Assembly: GCA_900759385.1 (NCBI GenBank)
Contig: CAAEUZ010000023.1
Coordinates: forward strand, 6,328-70,327
Source of the DNA: an uncultured Oscillospiraceae bacterium
GTDB lineage: Bacteria; Bacillota; Clostridia; Oscillospirales; Oscillospiraceae
DNA length: 64,000 bases
Direction of reading: 5' to 3'
The notes below the pieces were generated by a model that was given only the letters and a program-made list of their open reading frames with translations, had not been told where the DNA came from and searched no databases. A program made the translations under genes and the position numbers. Position 1 is the stretch's first letter. Each line of letters opens with the position of its first letter. Positions 42,680-50,418 of this stretch are shown one piece after another.

Positions 42680-42812
42680 ACAACAGGTGCGCCTGGCGCG
42701 CCCATTGCAGGAAGGTTATATCTGTGCGCACCGGCCGGGGCGCCCGTATTGGCGGGACCGGCGGTGTCAGTGTCGCGGGAAGATGGCCCTCCTGCGGCAT
42801 TTTTTCTTTTTC
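42666..42812 (+). promoter_or_regulatory. Ribosome-mediated transcription attenuator upstream of the ABC-F gene
   Basis: Segment 1 CTTCCTGCAA (42666-42675, inside the leader peptide) pairs perfectly with segment 2 TTGCAGGAAG (42705-42714). Segment 2 GCAGGAAGG can instead pair with CCTCCTGC (42788-42795), the 3' arm of a terminator formed by 42771-42782 and 42789-42799 and followed by a T run (42800-42812). A ribosome stalled on the leader would free segment 2 and break the terminator. GGTGCGC (42686-42692) / GCGCACC (42726-42732) flank segment 2 and may stabilise one state. Confidence 0.7.
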
Positions 42813-42824
42813 GGAGGTGCGCAT

Positions 42825-44291
42825 ATGTCTATAATCAAGATAGAAGATCTGACTTTTGCCTATCCCGGCAGTGCGGAAAACGTTTTTGAGGGCCTGAACC
42901 TGACGCTGGACAGCAGCTGGCGCCTGGGCCTGGTGGGCCGCAACGGGAGGGGCAAGACCACCCTGCTGCGCCTGCTCATGGGCGGGTACGGCTATTCGGG
43001 ACGCATAATAAGCTCCGTGGGGTACAGCTACTTCCCCTGCCCGGTGGCGGACGGGACGCGGCCGCTCACGGAGGTGCTGCGCGGGGTGTGCCCGCAGGCG
43101 GAGGACTGGGAGCTCGAGCGCGAGCTGGGGCTGCTGGGAGTGGACGAGAGCGCGCTGGAGCGACCGTTTGAGACGCTCTCCAACGGCGAGCGCACCAAGG
43201 CGCTGCTCGCGGCGCTCTTCCTCGACGGCGGGAGTTTCCCGCTCATAGACGAGCCGACCAACCATCTGGACGCCGCCGGGCGGCGGCGCGTGGCGAAATA
43301 CCTGAGCGGCAAGCGCGGCTTCATCCTCGTCTCGCACGACCGCAGCTTCCTGGACGGCTGCGTTGACCACATACTCTCGCTCAACCGCTCCGGCGTGGAG
43401 GTGCGCAGCGGCAGCTTTTCCGCCTGGATGGCGGATTTCGAGGCCAGGCAGGAAGCGGAGCTGGCCCTCAACGGGCGGCTCAGGAAGGATATAGACCGCC
43501 TGAAGCGCTCTGCAGCGCGCACGTCGGAGTGGTCAGACCGGGTGGAGGCCTCCAAGAAGGGCGCGGCCGACAAGGGCTACGTGGGCCACAGGGCTGCCAA
43601 GATGATGAAGCGCTCCAAGGCCATAGAGGCGCGGCAGACGCAGGCCGCGGAGCGCAAGGCCGCGCTGCTCAAGGACGTGGAGAGCGCCGAGGAGCTGAAG
43701 CTCTCGCCCCTCGTGTACAGGGCGGAGACCCTGGCCTCGTTCGCGGAGGTTTCGGTCGCCTACGGCGGGCGCAGGGTGTGCGCCCCGGTGAGCTTCGAGG
43801 TAAGGCGCGGCGACCGGGTGGCGCTCTCGGGCGGCAACGGCAGCGGCAAGAGCAGCCTCATAAAGCTGCTGCTGGGGGAGGACATCCCGCACGGCGGCAC
43901 GGTGCGGGCCGGTTCCGGCCTGGCCATATCCTATGTGCCGCAGGACGCCTCCCGCCTGTCCGGCAGCCTGGCGGACTACGCCCGCGAAAAGGGCATAGAC
44001 GAGAGCCTCTTCAAGGCCATACTGCGCAAGCTGGACTTTGAGCGCAGCCAGCTGGGCCGGGACATGCGCGAGCTCTCGGCCGGGCAGAAGAAAAAGGTGC
44101 TCCTGGCCGGCAGCCTCTGCGAGAGGGCCCACCTCTATGTCTGGGACGAGCCGCTGAACTTCATCGACCTCTACTCCCGCATACAGCTCGAGCGGCTCAT
44201 ATGCGCCGTCAAACCAACTATGGTGTTTGTGGAGCATGACAGCGCCTTTCGCGCCTCTGTGGCTACAAAAGTGGTGGAACTGAGCAGGTGA
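42825..44291 (+). CDS. ABC-F ribosomal protection protein (Lsa/Vga-like)
   Basis: 488 residues, two ATPase domains, no membrane part. Domain 1: 'LVGRNGRGKTTLLRLL', 'LSNGERTKALLAALF', 'PLIDEPTNHLDA'. An inter-domain helical linker ('GYVGHRAAKMMKRSKAIEARQTQAAERKAALLKDVE') follows. Domain 2: 'LSGGNGSGKSSLIKLL', 'LSAGQKKKVLLAGSL' and 'YVWDEPLNFIDLYSRIQ', the last segment characteristic of antibiotic-resistance ABC-F proteins (Lsa, Vga, Msr groups). These proteins enter the ribosomal E site and dislodge lincosamides, streptogramin A, pleuromutilins or macrolides. ATG at 42825 has GGAGG; the frame upstream of it is the regulatory leader. Drug range cannot be read from sequence. Confidence 0.92.
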   Translation: MSIIKIEDLTFAYPGSAENVFEGLNLTLDSSWRLGLVGRNGRGKTTLLRLLMGGYGYSGRIISSVGYSYFPCPVADGTRPLTEVLRGVCPQAEDWELERELGLLGVDESALERPFETLSNGERTKALLAALFLDGGSFPLIDEPTNHLDAAGRRRVAKYLSGKRGFILVSHDRSFLDGCVDHILSLNRSGVEVRSGSFSAWMADFEARQEAELALNGRLRKDIDRLKRSAARTSEWSDRVEASKKGAADKGYVGHRAAKMMKRSKAIEARQTQAAERKAALLKDVESAEELKLSPLVYRAETLASFAEVSVAYGGRRVCAPVSFEVRRGDRVALSGGNGSGKSSLIKLLLGEDIPHGGTVRAGSGLAISYVPQDASRLSGSLADYAREKGIDESLFKAILRKLDFERSQLGRDMRELSAGQKKKVLLAGSLCERAHLYVWDEPLNFIDLYSRIQLERLICAVKPTMVFVEHDSAFRASVATKVVELSR

Positions 44292-44324
44292 AAAGGTTGA
44301 ATTAAAGATATGGTGGGGGCAATA

Positions 44325-44357
44325 AGAGGGACGCCGGTTTTCCGCCGGCGCCCCTCT
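44325..44357. terminator. Hairpin between convergent ABC-F and YcxB-like genes
   Basis: AGAGGG-ACGCCGG pairs with CCGGCG-CCCCTCT around TTTTCCG. Weak T tails on both sides; probably a shared terminator. Confidence 0.55.
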
Positions 44358-44372
44358 GCGCGCTTGTCAGCT

Positions 44373-44831
44373 TTATTTGGTCAGATCCCTGTAGGCGGGC
44401 AGCTGCTCGCGGAACAGCTCGCGCAGCTCGCCGAGGTCGCCCTGCACCAGGTCGCGCTTCTGCAGCACCGTCACGAGCGGGCCGTAGATGAGCATGAACG
44501 TGTCGCGCGTCTCCAGGGCGGCGTAGAACTCCGTGAAGGGGACATAGCTGCGGCTGGTCTTCATGCCCTCGCTGTAGAAGCTTATCCTGATGTCGTCCTC
44601 GGCGCGGAACTCGTCCTTGCCCTGGAGCAGCTTGGAGGCGGCCTTGTCATAGGCGCCCTGCCTGGCTGCGCGCACGGGATGGGTGCCCAGCGGGCCCTTG
44701 TGTTTCCACAGGAAGGGGTACTTGGCGCGGGAGACTATCTCGTTGCGCAGCTCCAGAGCACGGCTCACCTGCGGGTGCAGCTTGGACGTGTTGTACGCGG
44801 TGAGGCGGAACACAAACCTCGGCTCGCTCAT
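44373..44831 (-). CDS. YcxB-like C-terminal domain protein
   Basis: 152 residues, no membrane helix. The second half, 'DIRISFYSEGMKTSRSYVPFTEFYAALETRDTFMLIYGPLVTVLQKRDL', looks like the YcxB C-terminal PH-like domain; the first half, 'YNTSKLHPQVSRALELRNEIVSRAKYPFLWKHKGPLGTHPVRAARQGAYDKAA', replaces the usual two membrane helices. Function unknown. It overlaps the cooT-like gene by four bases and is last in a three-gene minus-strand unit. Confidence 0.7.
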   Translation of the reverse strand: MSEPRFVFRLTAYNTSKLHPQVSRALELRNEIVSRAKYPFLWKHKGPLGTHPVRAARQGAYDKAASKLLQGKDEFRAEDDIRISFYSEGMKTSRSYVPFTEFYAALETRDTFMLIYGPLVTVLQKRDLVQGDLGELRELFREQLPAYRDLTK

Positions 44832-45028
44832 TTGGCGCCCTCCACGGGTTCGATGAGGATGACGTTGTGCGTCAGGTCCACGCTCCTGAGCGTGCCGGGC
44901 ACCATCTTCCTGGCCCCGAGCATGTCCGTAAGCGTGACGACGCCGTCCTCCACCGAGATGCCGGATACGTAATTCATGAGCGGCCTGCGCTCGCCGCCGA
45001 CAAGTTCAAAAGCATCGGAAAGGCACAT
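44828..45028 (-). CDS. CooT family nickel-binding protein
   Basis: 66 residues. 'MCLSDAFELVGGERRPLMNYVSGISVEDGVVTLTDMLGARKMVPGTLRSVDLTHNVILIEP' follows the CooT pattern: Cys at position 2 (the nickel ligand in CooT of Rhodospirillum), a central 'LTDMLG' turn and a C-terminal 'VDLxxNxIxI' strand. CooT helps nickel maturation of CO dehydrogenase. It is encoded opposite a CooC-like ATPase, five bases after the His-rich gene stop. Confidence 0.85.
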   Translation of the reverse strand: MCLSDAFELVGGERRPLMNYVSGISVEDGVVTLTDMLGARKMVPGTLRSVDLTHNVILIEPVEGAK

Positions 45029-45032
45029 GCCT

Positions 45033-45344
45033 TCAGTCCCCCTCTCCCTTTACCAGCCGGAGGGCCTCCTCCAGCTTGTCGTTGCAGTGCCCGAAATAGT
45101 GCACCGCGTCGCCGACCAGATTGGCCGCCTCGTGCCGGCCCTGGGCCTCCAGCGCGTGGGCGATGTTGTGCAGCTCGTCAGCGTGGCTGCGGTTGTGGTC
45201 GAGCATATAGCTCATCAGCGCGAGCGTCTGCTCGGCGCTCAGTTCCGGCGCGCCTTCATGCGTGTGCTCGTGGTGGCAGGCGTGTTCGTGCGCGTGCTCG
45301 TGCCCGGAGGAGTCAAAATGCAGGAGCGTTTTTGTGTGGAGCAT
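45033..45344 (-). CDS. Histidine-rich putative metal-binding protein
   Basis: 103 residues. Residues 15-30 are 'HEHAHEHACHHEHTHE', a typical nickel- or zinc-binding tail. The rest is helical with more His ('MSYMLDHNRSHADELHNIAHALEAQGRHEAANLVGDAVHYFGHCNDKLEEALRLV'). No family assigned. GGAGGG precedes the ATG. It leads a unit with the CooT-like gene, so nickel storage or delivery is the best guess. Confidence 0.82.
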   Translation of the reverse strand: MLHTKTLLHFDSSGHEHAHEHACHHEHTHEGAPELSAEQTLALMSYMLDHNRSHADELHNIAHALEAQGRHEAANLVGDAVHYFGHCNDKLEEALRLVKGEGD

Positions 45345-45367
45345 GGTATCCCTCCTTTTTTGGGTTC

Positions 45368-45396
45368 ATTATACAGCGTGTCCGGCGTATAATCAA
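45368..45396 (-). promoter_or_regulatory. Promoter of the His-rich/CooT-like/YcxB-like unit
   Basis: Minus strand TTGATT (45391-45396), 17 bp, TATAAT (45368-45373). It is divergent from the cooC-like promoter ~100 bp away. Confidence 0.7.
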
Positions 45397-45490
45397 GCGT
45401 GTAAACGCCGCATGGGGGCGTTGTGTCGGGAAAGTAGTTCAGGAATTTGAAACAAACGACAAAAATATTTCTCAATGTCCGCTATTTATC

Positions 45491-45519
45491 TTGTAAAATG
45501 TCTGAAAATATGCTAAGCT
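45491..45519 (+). promoter_or_regulatory. Promoter of the CooC-like / dehydratase operon
   Basis: TTGTAA (45491-45496), 17 bp, TAAGCT (45514-45519), 45 bases before the first ATG. Confidence 0.65.
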
Positions 45520-45563
45520 TTTGTCAAGCGTTCCAGGCTCTTTAAAGCAAAGGGGGGCTGCGT

Positions 45564-46331
45564 ATGAATGAACGCAAAGCCAGGATAATTGCGCTCGCCG
45601 GCAAGGGCGGGGTGGGGAAGACCTCGCTCGCCGCGACGATAGTGAGAGTGCTGACGGAGGACCGCCCCGGCAGCCGCGTGCTTGCCATAGACGCCGACCC
45701 GGCGGTGGGTCTCTCCACCGCGCTGGGCATAACCGTCACCAGCACGCTCGACGATATACGCCGCGCCGTCATAAAGAGCGCGGAGGACGGCCGCCCGCGC
45801 GAGGCCATAGAGATGCTCAACGAGTCGCGCTTCCGCATCTTTGACACCATGGTGGAGACGAACGGCTTCTCCTTCCTTGCCATAGGCCGCCCGGAGAACG
45901 AGGGCTGCTACTGCAGCGTGAACGCCTACCTGAAGGAGGTCGTCGGCATGCTGGCCAACGACTTCGACTACGTGGTCATAGACGGCGAGGCGGGCATAGA
46001 GCAGATACAGCGCCGCGTGATGGAGAAGGTCAGCCACCTGATCCTCATCTCCGACCAGAGCCGCAAGGGCACGCATGTGGCCGAGACCATCAAGGAGGTC
46101 GCCGACGAGCTGGTGATGTACGACCGCATAGGCGCCATAATAAACCGCGTCACCAACCCGGAGCTCAACCGGTACATAGCGATTAAGGACGTGGAGATAC
46201 TGGCCTTCATCCCCGCGGACGAGCAGCAGGCGGCCAACGACATCCAGGGCAGGAGCGTGTTCGAACTGCCCGAAGACAGCAAAGTGCTTTACGGAGTGAG
46301 GGAAGCGCTCCGCAAAATAGAGATCTTATAA
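45564..46331 (+). CDS. CooC/AcsF-like nickel-insertion ATPase
   Basis: 255 residues. Deviant Walker A of the MinD/CooC class 'LAGKGGVGKTSLAA' (residues 11-24), 'VLAIDADPAVGLSTALG' and 'DYVVIDGEAGIEQIQRRV'. The segment 'ENEGCYCSVNAYLKEVV' contains the CxC pair (Cys115, Cys117) that holds nickel between two subunits in CooC proteins. CooC inserts nickel into CO dehydrogenase or acetyl-CoA synthase with ATP hydrolysis. Neither catalytic enzyme is in this window; instead the gene leads an operon of 2-hydroxyacyl-CoA dehydratase-type subunits, starting 15 bases before the next. Confidence 0.92.
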   Translation: MNERKARIIALAGKGGVGKTSLAATIVRVLTEDRPGSRVLAIDADPAVGLSTALGITVTSTLDDIRRAVIKSAEDGRPREAIEMLNESRFRIFDTMVETNGFSFLAIGRPENEGCYCSVNAYLKEVVGMLANDFDYVVIDGEAGIEQIQRRVMEKVSHLILISDQSRKGTHVAETIKEVADELVMYDRIGAIINRVTNPELNRYIAIKDVEILAFIPADEQQAANDIQGRSVFELPEDSKVLYGVREALRKIEIL

Positions 46332-46346
46332 GAGAGGTGTGAACAT

Positions 46347-47543
46347 TTGAAGGACTTAAAGCATTTAATCTACTTTGAGAACCTCCTGGAGAATGCCAAC
46401 AACGAACTCGTAAGGCAGGCTCAGGAGGAAGGTATGCTTGCCTTGGGCTACACCTGCTATCACATGCCCGAGGTGCTGCTCAATGTAGACAACTGCTTCT
46501 CGGTGAGGATGCGCGCCCCCAACACGGGCAGCATAGACGTGGCCTCGTACTACATGTCGAACTACACCTGCGAGTACTGCCGCGCCCTGCTCGAGCGCGC
46601 CATCGAGGGCGGCTACAACTTCCTGGACGGCCTCTGCGGCGTGGACGCCTGCGCCCAGATGAACCGCTGCATGGAGAACATTGAGCTGCTCAAGTGCGTT
46701 GACAAGCCCAACTTCTTCGTCACCCACGCGGACATTCCCTACAAGTACACCGACTACACGCTGGACCACTACGTAGTGCAGATGCAGAACCGCGTCCTCA
46801 ACACCATGCACGAGAAGCTGGGCGTGGACATCTCCGACGCCGCCCTGCGCGAGGCCGTCCAGCGCCACAACGAGGTATGTAAGGTGATGACCGAGATAAG
46901 CGAGCTCCGCAAACTCGCCAATCCCCCCATCACCGGCTACGAGTTCCACATCATCAACATGGTCAGCTATGTCTGCCCGCAGAAGCTGATACTGCCCTAT
47001 CTGAAGGAGACCCTGGAGGAGATAAAGAAGCGCAAGCCCGACCCCAAGCCCTGGTACCGCTGCCGCGTGGGCATCGTCGGGAGCGAGGTGGACGACCCGA
47101 ACCTCACCAGGATGCTGGAGGAGGCCGGCGCCTTCATCTGCTTCGACCGCTTCTGCTTCGGCATGTTCCCCGGCCGCGAGGTCATAGAGCTCAATGACGA
47201 CGAGCCCGCCCTCAGGCAGATCTGCCGCCACTATCTCATCACAAGCGAGTGCCCGCGCTTCATGTCCAACGAGAAGATAGAGCAGCGCCGCGTCACCGCC
47301 GACGCCCTCGCCCGCGAGTTCGACGCCGACGGCATCATCTACGAGAACGTCAAGTTCTGCGACTTCTGGGGCTTTGAGCGCGCTCTGGCCAGCCACATAC
47401 AGTTTGAGGAATACGGCCACCCCGTGCTCACTATAGACCGCCCGTACAACGCCAAGACGTCGGGCCAGCTCCGCACCCGCTTCCAGGCCTTCGTGGAGTC
47501 TCTGGAAATCAAACGCATCCAGCAGGGCAAGGAGGTCAAGTAA
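46347..47543 (+). CDS. 2-hydroxyacyl-CoA dehydratase / benzoyl-CoA reductase family subunit (small)
   Basis: 398 residues. HgdB/BcrC-like pattern: 'ALGYTCYHMPEVLLN', 'TCEYCRALLERAI', 'LDGLCGVDACAQMNRCME', then 'RVGIVGSEVDDPNLTRMLEEAGAFICFDRFCFG' and 'DGIIYENVKFCDFWGFE', with cysteines placed as the iron-sulfur ligands of this family. Members use low-potential electrons, delivered with ATP by an activase, for radical dehydration or ring reduction; some form double-cubane clusters. Substrate here is unknown. Start is a TTG at 46347 after AGAGGTG. The partner subunit starts one base after its stop. Confidence 0.88.
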   Translation: MKDLKHLIYFENLLENANNELVRQAQEEGMLALGYTCYHMPEVLLNVDNCFSVRMRAPNTGSIDVASYYMSNYTCEYCRALLERAIEGGYNFLDGLCGVDACAQMNRCMENIELLKCVDKPNFFVTHADIPYKYTDYTLDHYVVQMQNRVLNTMHEKLGVDISDAALREAVQRHNEVCKVMTEISELRKLANPPITGYEFHIINMVSYVCPQKLILPYLKETLEEIKKRKPDPKPWYRCRVGIVGSEVDDPNLTRMLEEAGAFICFDRFCFGMFPGREVIELNDDEPALRQICRHYLITSECPRFMSNEKIEQRRVTADALAREFDADGIIYENVKFCDFWGFERALASHIQFEEYGHPVLTIDRPYNAKTSGQLRTRFQAFVESLEIKRIQQGKEVK

Positions 47544-47544
47544 G

Positions 47545-49293
47545 ATGCTGAAGAACAACATTAAATGGCTCAAGAAGAACCTGCCCGGCGACCTCAAGAT
47601 ATGGAAAGAGCTCATTAGCGAGATCGACTGGAAGGACTTCAAGGACAAACAGGTCAACAAGCTCAAGCTGGATAAGCAGCGCGTGAAGGAGGAGTTCAGC
47701 GACTTCATGGCCCTGCCCGCTAAGGAGAAGTGGGACCGCGTGGTCAACGGCGAGCGCCAGCTGGGCCGCCTCTACCAGAAGGGCTCCATAGCCTTCACCC
47801 GCCGCGAGTGGAAGGGCGTTGAGAGCACGGCCCGCGACTTCCAGAACTGGCTCATCATCTGGCGCGACATGATAAAGATGGTCATGCGCGACCCGATGAG
47901 CATCATGCTGGGCCTCTTCGAGTACCGCTGGTTCAGCTCCTACCTGGCCTGCCCGGCCTTCCTGGACCGCAACACCCTCGGCTACCGCGGCAGGGCGGTC
48001 ACCATGAACCGGCTGCTGCTGGCCGACGTGTACCGCTACACCGAGAACTGCGTCGCCAACCTGCTCATGGCCGACCGCCGCATCGGCGGCAACGACAAGA
48101 TAAACGACAAGTTGCTGCTCTTCGACGAGATGACCATGGCCCAGATGATGGCCGGCTTCCCGGGGCTCATCGGCATACCGTACCAGCTCATCCCCGTGTT
48201 CCTGGTCTCCGAGCTCGATCAGCTCATCTGCATCCCCTACATAGACGCCGTGGAGAGCTACGGCCTGCCCGCGGACACCTGCCCGGTGCCCACCAGCGAG
48301 AGCGGCAGCGCCATAGTGGACGCCCTGCCCCACTGCGGCCTGGGCTTCATCTCCACCTCCACCCCCTGCGACGGCTCCGACATGGCCACCAGCTTCCAGG
48401 AGCGCCGCCTGAAGAAGCTGGGCCTGCCCACGTTCCCGCTCACGCTCCCCGTCCGCTACGACGACGAGGACACCGTCGAGTGCGGCGCGCAGGACATGTG
48501 GCACTGCATCAAGTGGGTCGAGGACCTCACCGGCGAGAAGTGGGACTGGGACCACTACTTCGAGGTCATAAAGCGCTTCAACGAGCAGACCAAGATGGAG
48601 ATGGAGAAGTGGGAGATGAACTCCACTCCCTATCCGCAGCTCATCGGCCCCTGCTACGAGCTCTTCCGCAAGTGGAACTACGAGATGGACGGCGGCCTGG
48701 AGCCGGGCGTCATGAAGACGTTCTACAAGGTGCGCAAGCTCATGTACAAGAGCTACGACGAAAAGCGCAACCCCTACCGCCACCCGATGAAGTACCGCGC
48801 GGTCGTCTGGAGCTGCCCGGCCCACTACTACGCGAACTTCTCCAACTGGCTGGCCAACGCCTGGGGCATCGGCGTCCTCGTCGAGATGGAGAGCCTGAAC
48901 TTCACCAAGCAGCTTGAGACGGAGGACCACGACGAGGCCATCCGCGACCTGGCCCGCCTCTACGAGCGCATGGTCATGCGCAAGCACACCAACGGCGGCT
49001 ACGTCCACGTCCTCGACGAGCTCTGGAAGGTCTGCGAGCAGTTCAACGCCAACTTCATCATCATGTACCAGCACGTCTGCTGCAAGACCATGGCCGGCCT
49101 GCAGGGCCTCTTCGACGAGCAGGCCCGCGAGCGCGGACTGCACCTCATCTGGGTCGAGCACGACCTCATGGACCCGCGCACCGTCTCCCGCCGCGACATG
49201 CGCGCCAAGGTGACCAACTACATGCGTGCCATCATCCAGGCCGAGCCCACCGACGAGAGCCTGATAGAGTTCGAAGACGACATCACCTGGTAA
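47545..49293 (+). CDS. 2-hydroxyacyl-CoA dehydratase family subunit (large, N-terminally extended)
   Basis: 582 residues, longer than the ~400-440 usual for the family. An N-terminal Lys/Trp-rich helical extension (~residues 1-120) precedes a dehydratase-like core: 'FEYRWFSSYLACPAFLDRNTLGYRG', 'ADTCPVPTSESGSAIVDALPHCGLGFISTSTPCDGSDMATSF', 'VVWSCPAHYYANFSNWLANAWGI' and near the end 'FIIMYQHVCCKTMAGLQGLFDEQARERGLHLIWVEHDLMDPRTVSRRDMRAKVTNYM'. It pairs with the preceding subunit. AAGGAGG lies in the end of that gene. Neither subunit allows the substrate to be named. Confidence 0.85.
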   Translation: MLKNNIKWLKKNLPGDLKIWKELISEIDWKDFKDKQVNKLKLDKQRVKEEFSDFMALPAKEKWDRVVNGERQLGRLYQKGSIAFTRREWKGVESTARDFQNWLIIWRDMIKMVMRDPMSIMLGLFEYRWFSSYLACPAFLDRNTLGYRGRAVTMNRLLLADVYRYTENCVANLLMADRRIGGNDKINDKLLLFDEMTMAQMMAGFPGLIGIPYQLIPVFLVSELDQLICIPYIDAVESYGLPADTCPVPTSESGSAIVDALPHCGLGFISTSTPCDGSDMATSFQERRLKKLGLPTFPLTLPVRYDDEDTVECGAQDMWHCIKWVEDLTGEKWDWDHYFEVIKRFNEQTKMEMEKWEMNSTPYPQLIGPCYELFRKWNYEMDGGLEPGVMKTFYKVRKLMYKSYDEKRNPYRHPMKYRAVVWSCPAHYYANFSNWLANAWGIGVLVEMESLNFTKQLETEDHDEAIRDLARLYERMVMRKHTNGGYVHVLDELWKVCEQFNANFIIMYQHVCCKTMAGLQGLFDEQARERGLHLIWVEHDLMDPRTVSRRDMRAKVTNYMRAIIQAEPTDESLIEFEDDITW

Positions 49294-49412
49294 ATCAGCG
49301 GATCTTTTTCCGCCATGCTGCGCGAGGCGCGCTTTGCCTCTCACCGGGCGCCCGGAGAACAGGCCGGGCAGGCATATCCCCTTAATAACTAACTGATTGG
49401 AGGATAAAATAA

Positions 49413-50213
49413 ATGAAGTACTTTGGAGGCTGCGACGTTGGCTCGACCTACACGAAGGCCGTTATCCTCGACGAGACCGGCAAAATGGTCGCCAATACCA
49501 CCATAAGGAGCAAGATGAATTCCGAACAGAGCGCCACCGTGGCGATGAAGGAGGTCATAGACCAGGTGCCCGAGCTCAACAGCTCCGAGGACCTCGCCTA
49601 CCTCATCGGCACCGGCTACGGCCGCAACAAGGTGCCCTTCGCCGACGAGAACATCTCCGAGATAAGCTGCCACGCCATGGGCGTGCACGTTACCGACCCC
49701 AACGTCCGCGCCATCATCGACATCGGCGGCCAGGACGTCAAGGGCATCAGCATAGACACGGACGGCACGGTCAAGAACTTCGCCATGAACGACAAGTGCT
49801 CCGCCGGCACCGGCCGCTTCTTCGAGGCCATGGCCAACGCCTTTGAGATGAGCCTGCCCGAGTTCTCGAACCTGAGCCTCTCGGCCAAGAACGTCATCCC
49901 CATCACCGCGCAGTGCACCGTCTTCGCCGAGAGCGAGGTCATCACCCTGGTCGGCGAGGGCAAGCCCACCGACGAGATCGCCGCGGGCATCGAGATGGCC
50001 GTCGCCAAGCGCTGCTTCGTCATGGCCAAGAAGGCCGGCGCCACCGACTCCATCACCCTCACCGGCGGCTGCGCCAAGAACGAGGGCCTCAAGGAGGCCA
50101 TAGAGCACGTGCTGAAGCTGAAGGTCATCAACCTCAAGACCGACCCGCAGCTCATGGGCGCGCTGGGCGCCGCGGAGTACGCCCGTCAGAAAGGCATGGC
50201 CAAGGGCGCGTAA
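49413..50213 (+). CDS. Acyl-CoA dehydratase activase (HgdC/BadF-type ATPase)
   Basis: 266 residues, ASKHA fold. 'GGCDVGSTYTKAVILDETG' and 'AIIDIGGQDVKGISID' bind ATP; 'NDKCSAGTGRFFEAMA' and 'ITAQCTVFAESEVITLVGEGK' give the two cysteines that hold one [4Fe-4S] cluster between two monomers; 'ITLTGGCAKNEGLKEAIE' completes the fold. It passes electrons to the dehydratase with ATP hydrolysis. It follows the large subunit after 119 bases and has its own GGAGG. The 119-base gap shows no terminator. Confidence 0.95.
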   Translation: MKYFGGCDVGSTYTKAVILDETGKMVANTTIRSKMNSEQSATVAMKEVIDQVPELNSSEDLAYLIGTGYGRNKVPFADENISEISCHAMGVHVTDPNVRAIIDIGGQDVKGISIDTDGTVKNFAMNDKCSAGTGRFFEAMANAFEMSLPEFSNLSLSAKNVIPITAQCTVFAESEVITLVGEGKPTDEIAAGIEMAVAKRCFVMAKKAGATDSITLTGGCAKNEGLKEAIEHVLKLKVINLKTDPQLMGALGAAEYARQKGMAKGA

Positions 50214-50240
50214 CCGCCCCGGGGCCGGAAAGGAGAAGCT

Positions 50241-50417
50241 ATGAAAAAAGGCTGCATTTTCGGCAGGATATTCAAGAAGCTCTTAGGTATCCTGGCCGCG
50301 ACTGTGGGCGTGCTCTTCACCATCTACTTCCTGAACCTGGACATGAAGCTTGTGGGCTGGCTCTACACCGTGCTCAACAAGTTCCACGACCGCAAGCCGA
50401 GGGACGTCCAGTTCTGA
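50241..50417 (+). CDS. 58-residue single-helix membrane peptide
   Basis: Frame of 58 codons with AAAGGAG eight bases before the ATG, between two operon genes in the same direction. A Lys-rich start ('MKKGCIFGRIFKKL'), one helix at about residues 14-31 and a basic tail 'NKFHDRKPRDVQF'. No family recognised. Its conserved position could be tested; a role in anchoring the neighbouring enzymes to the membrane is only a guess. Confidence 0.65.
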   Translation: MKKGCIFGRIFKKLLGILAATVGVLFTIYFLNLDMKLVGWLYTVLNKFHDRKPRDVQF

Positions 50418-50418
50418 T

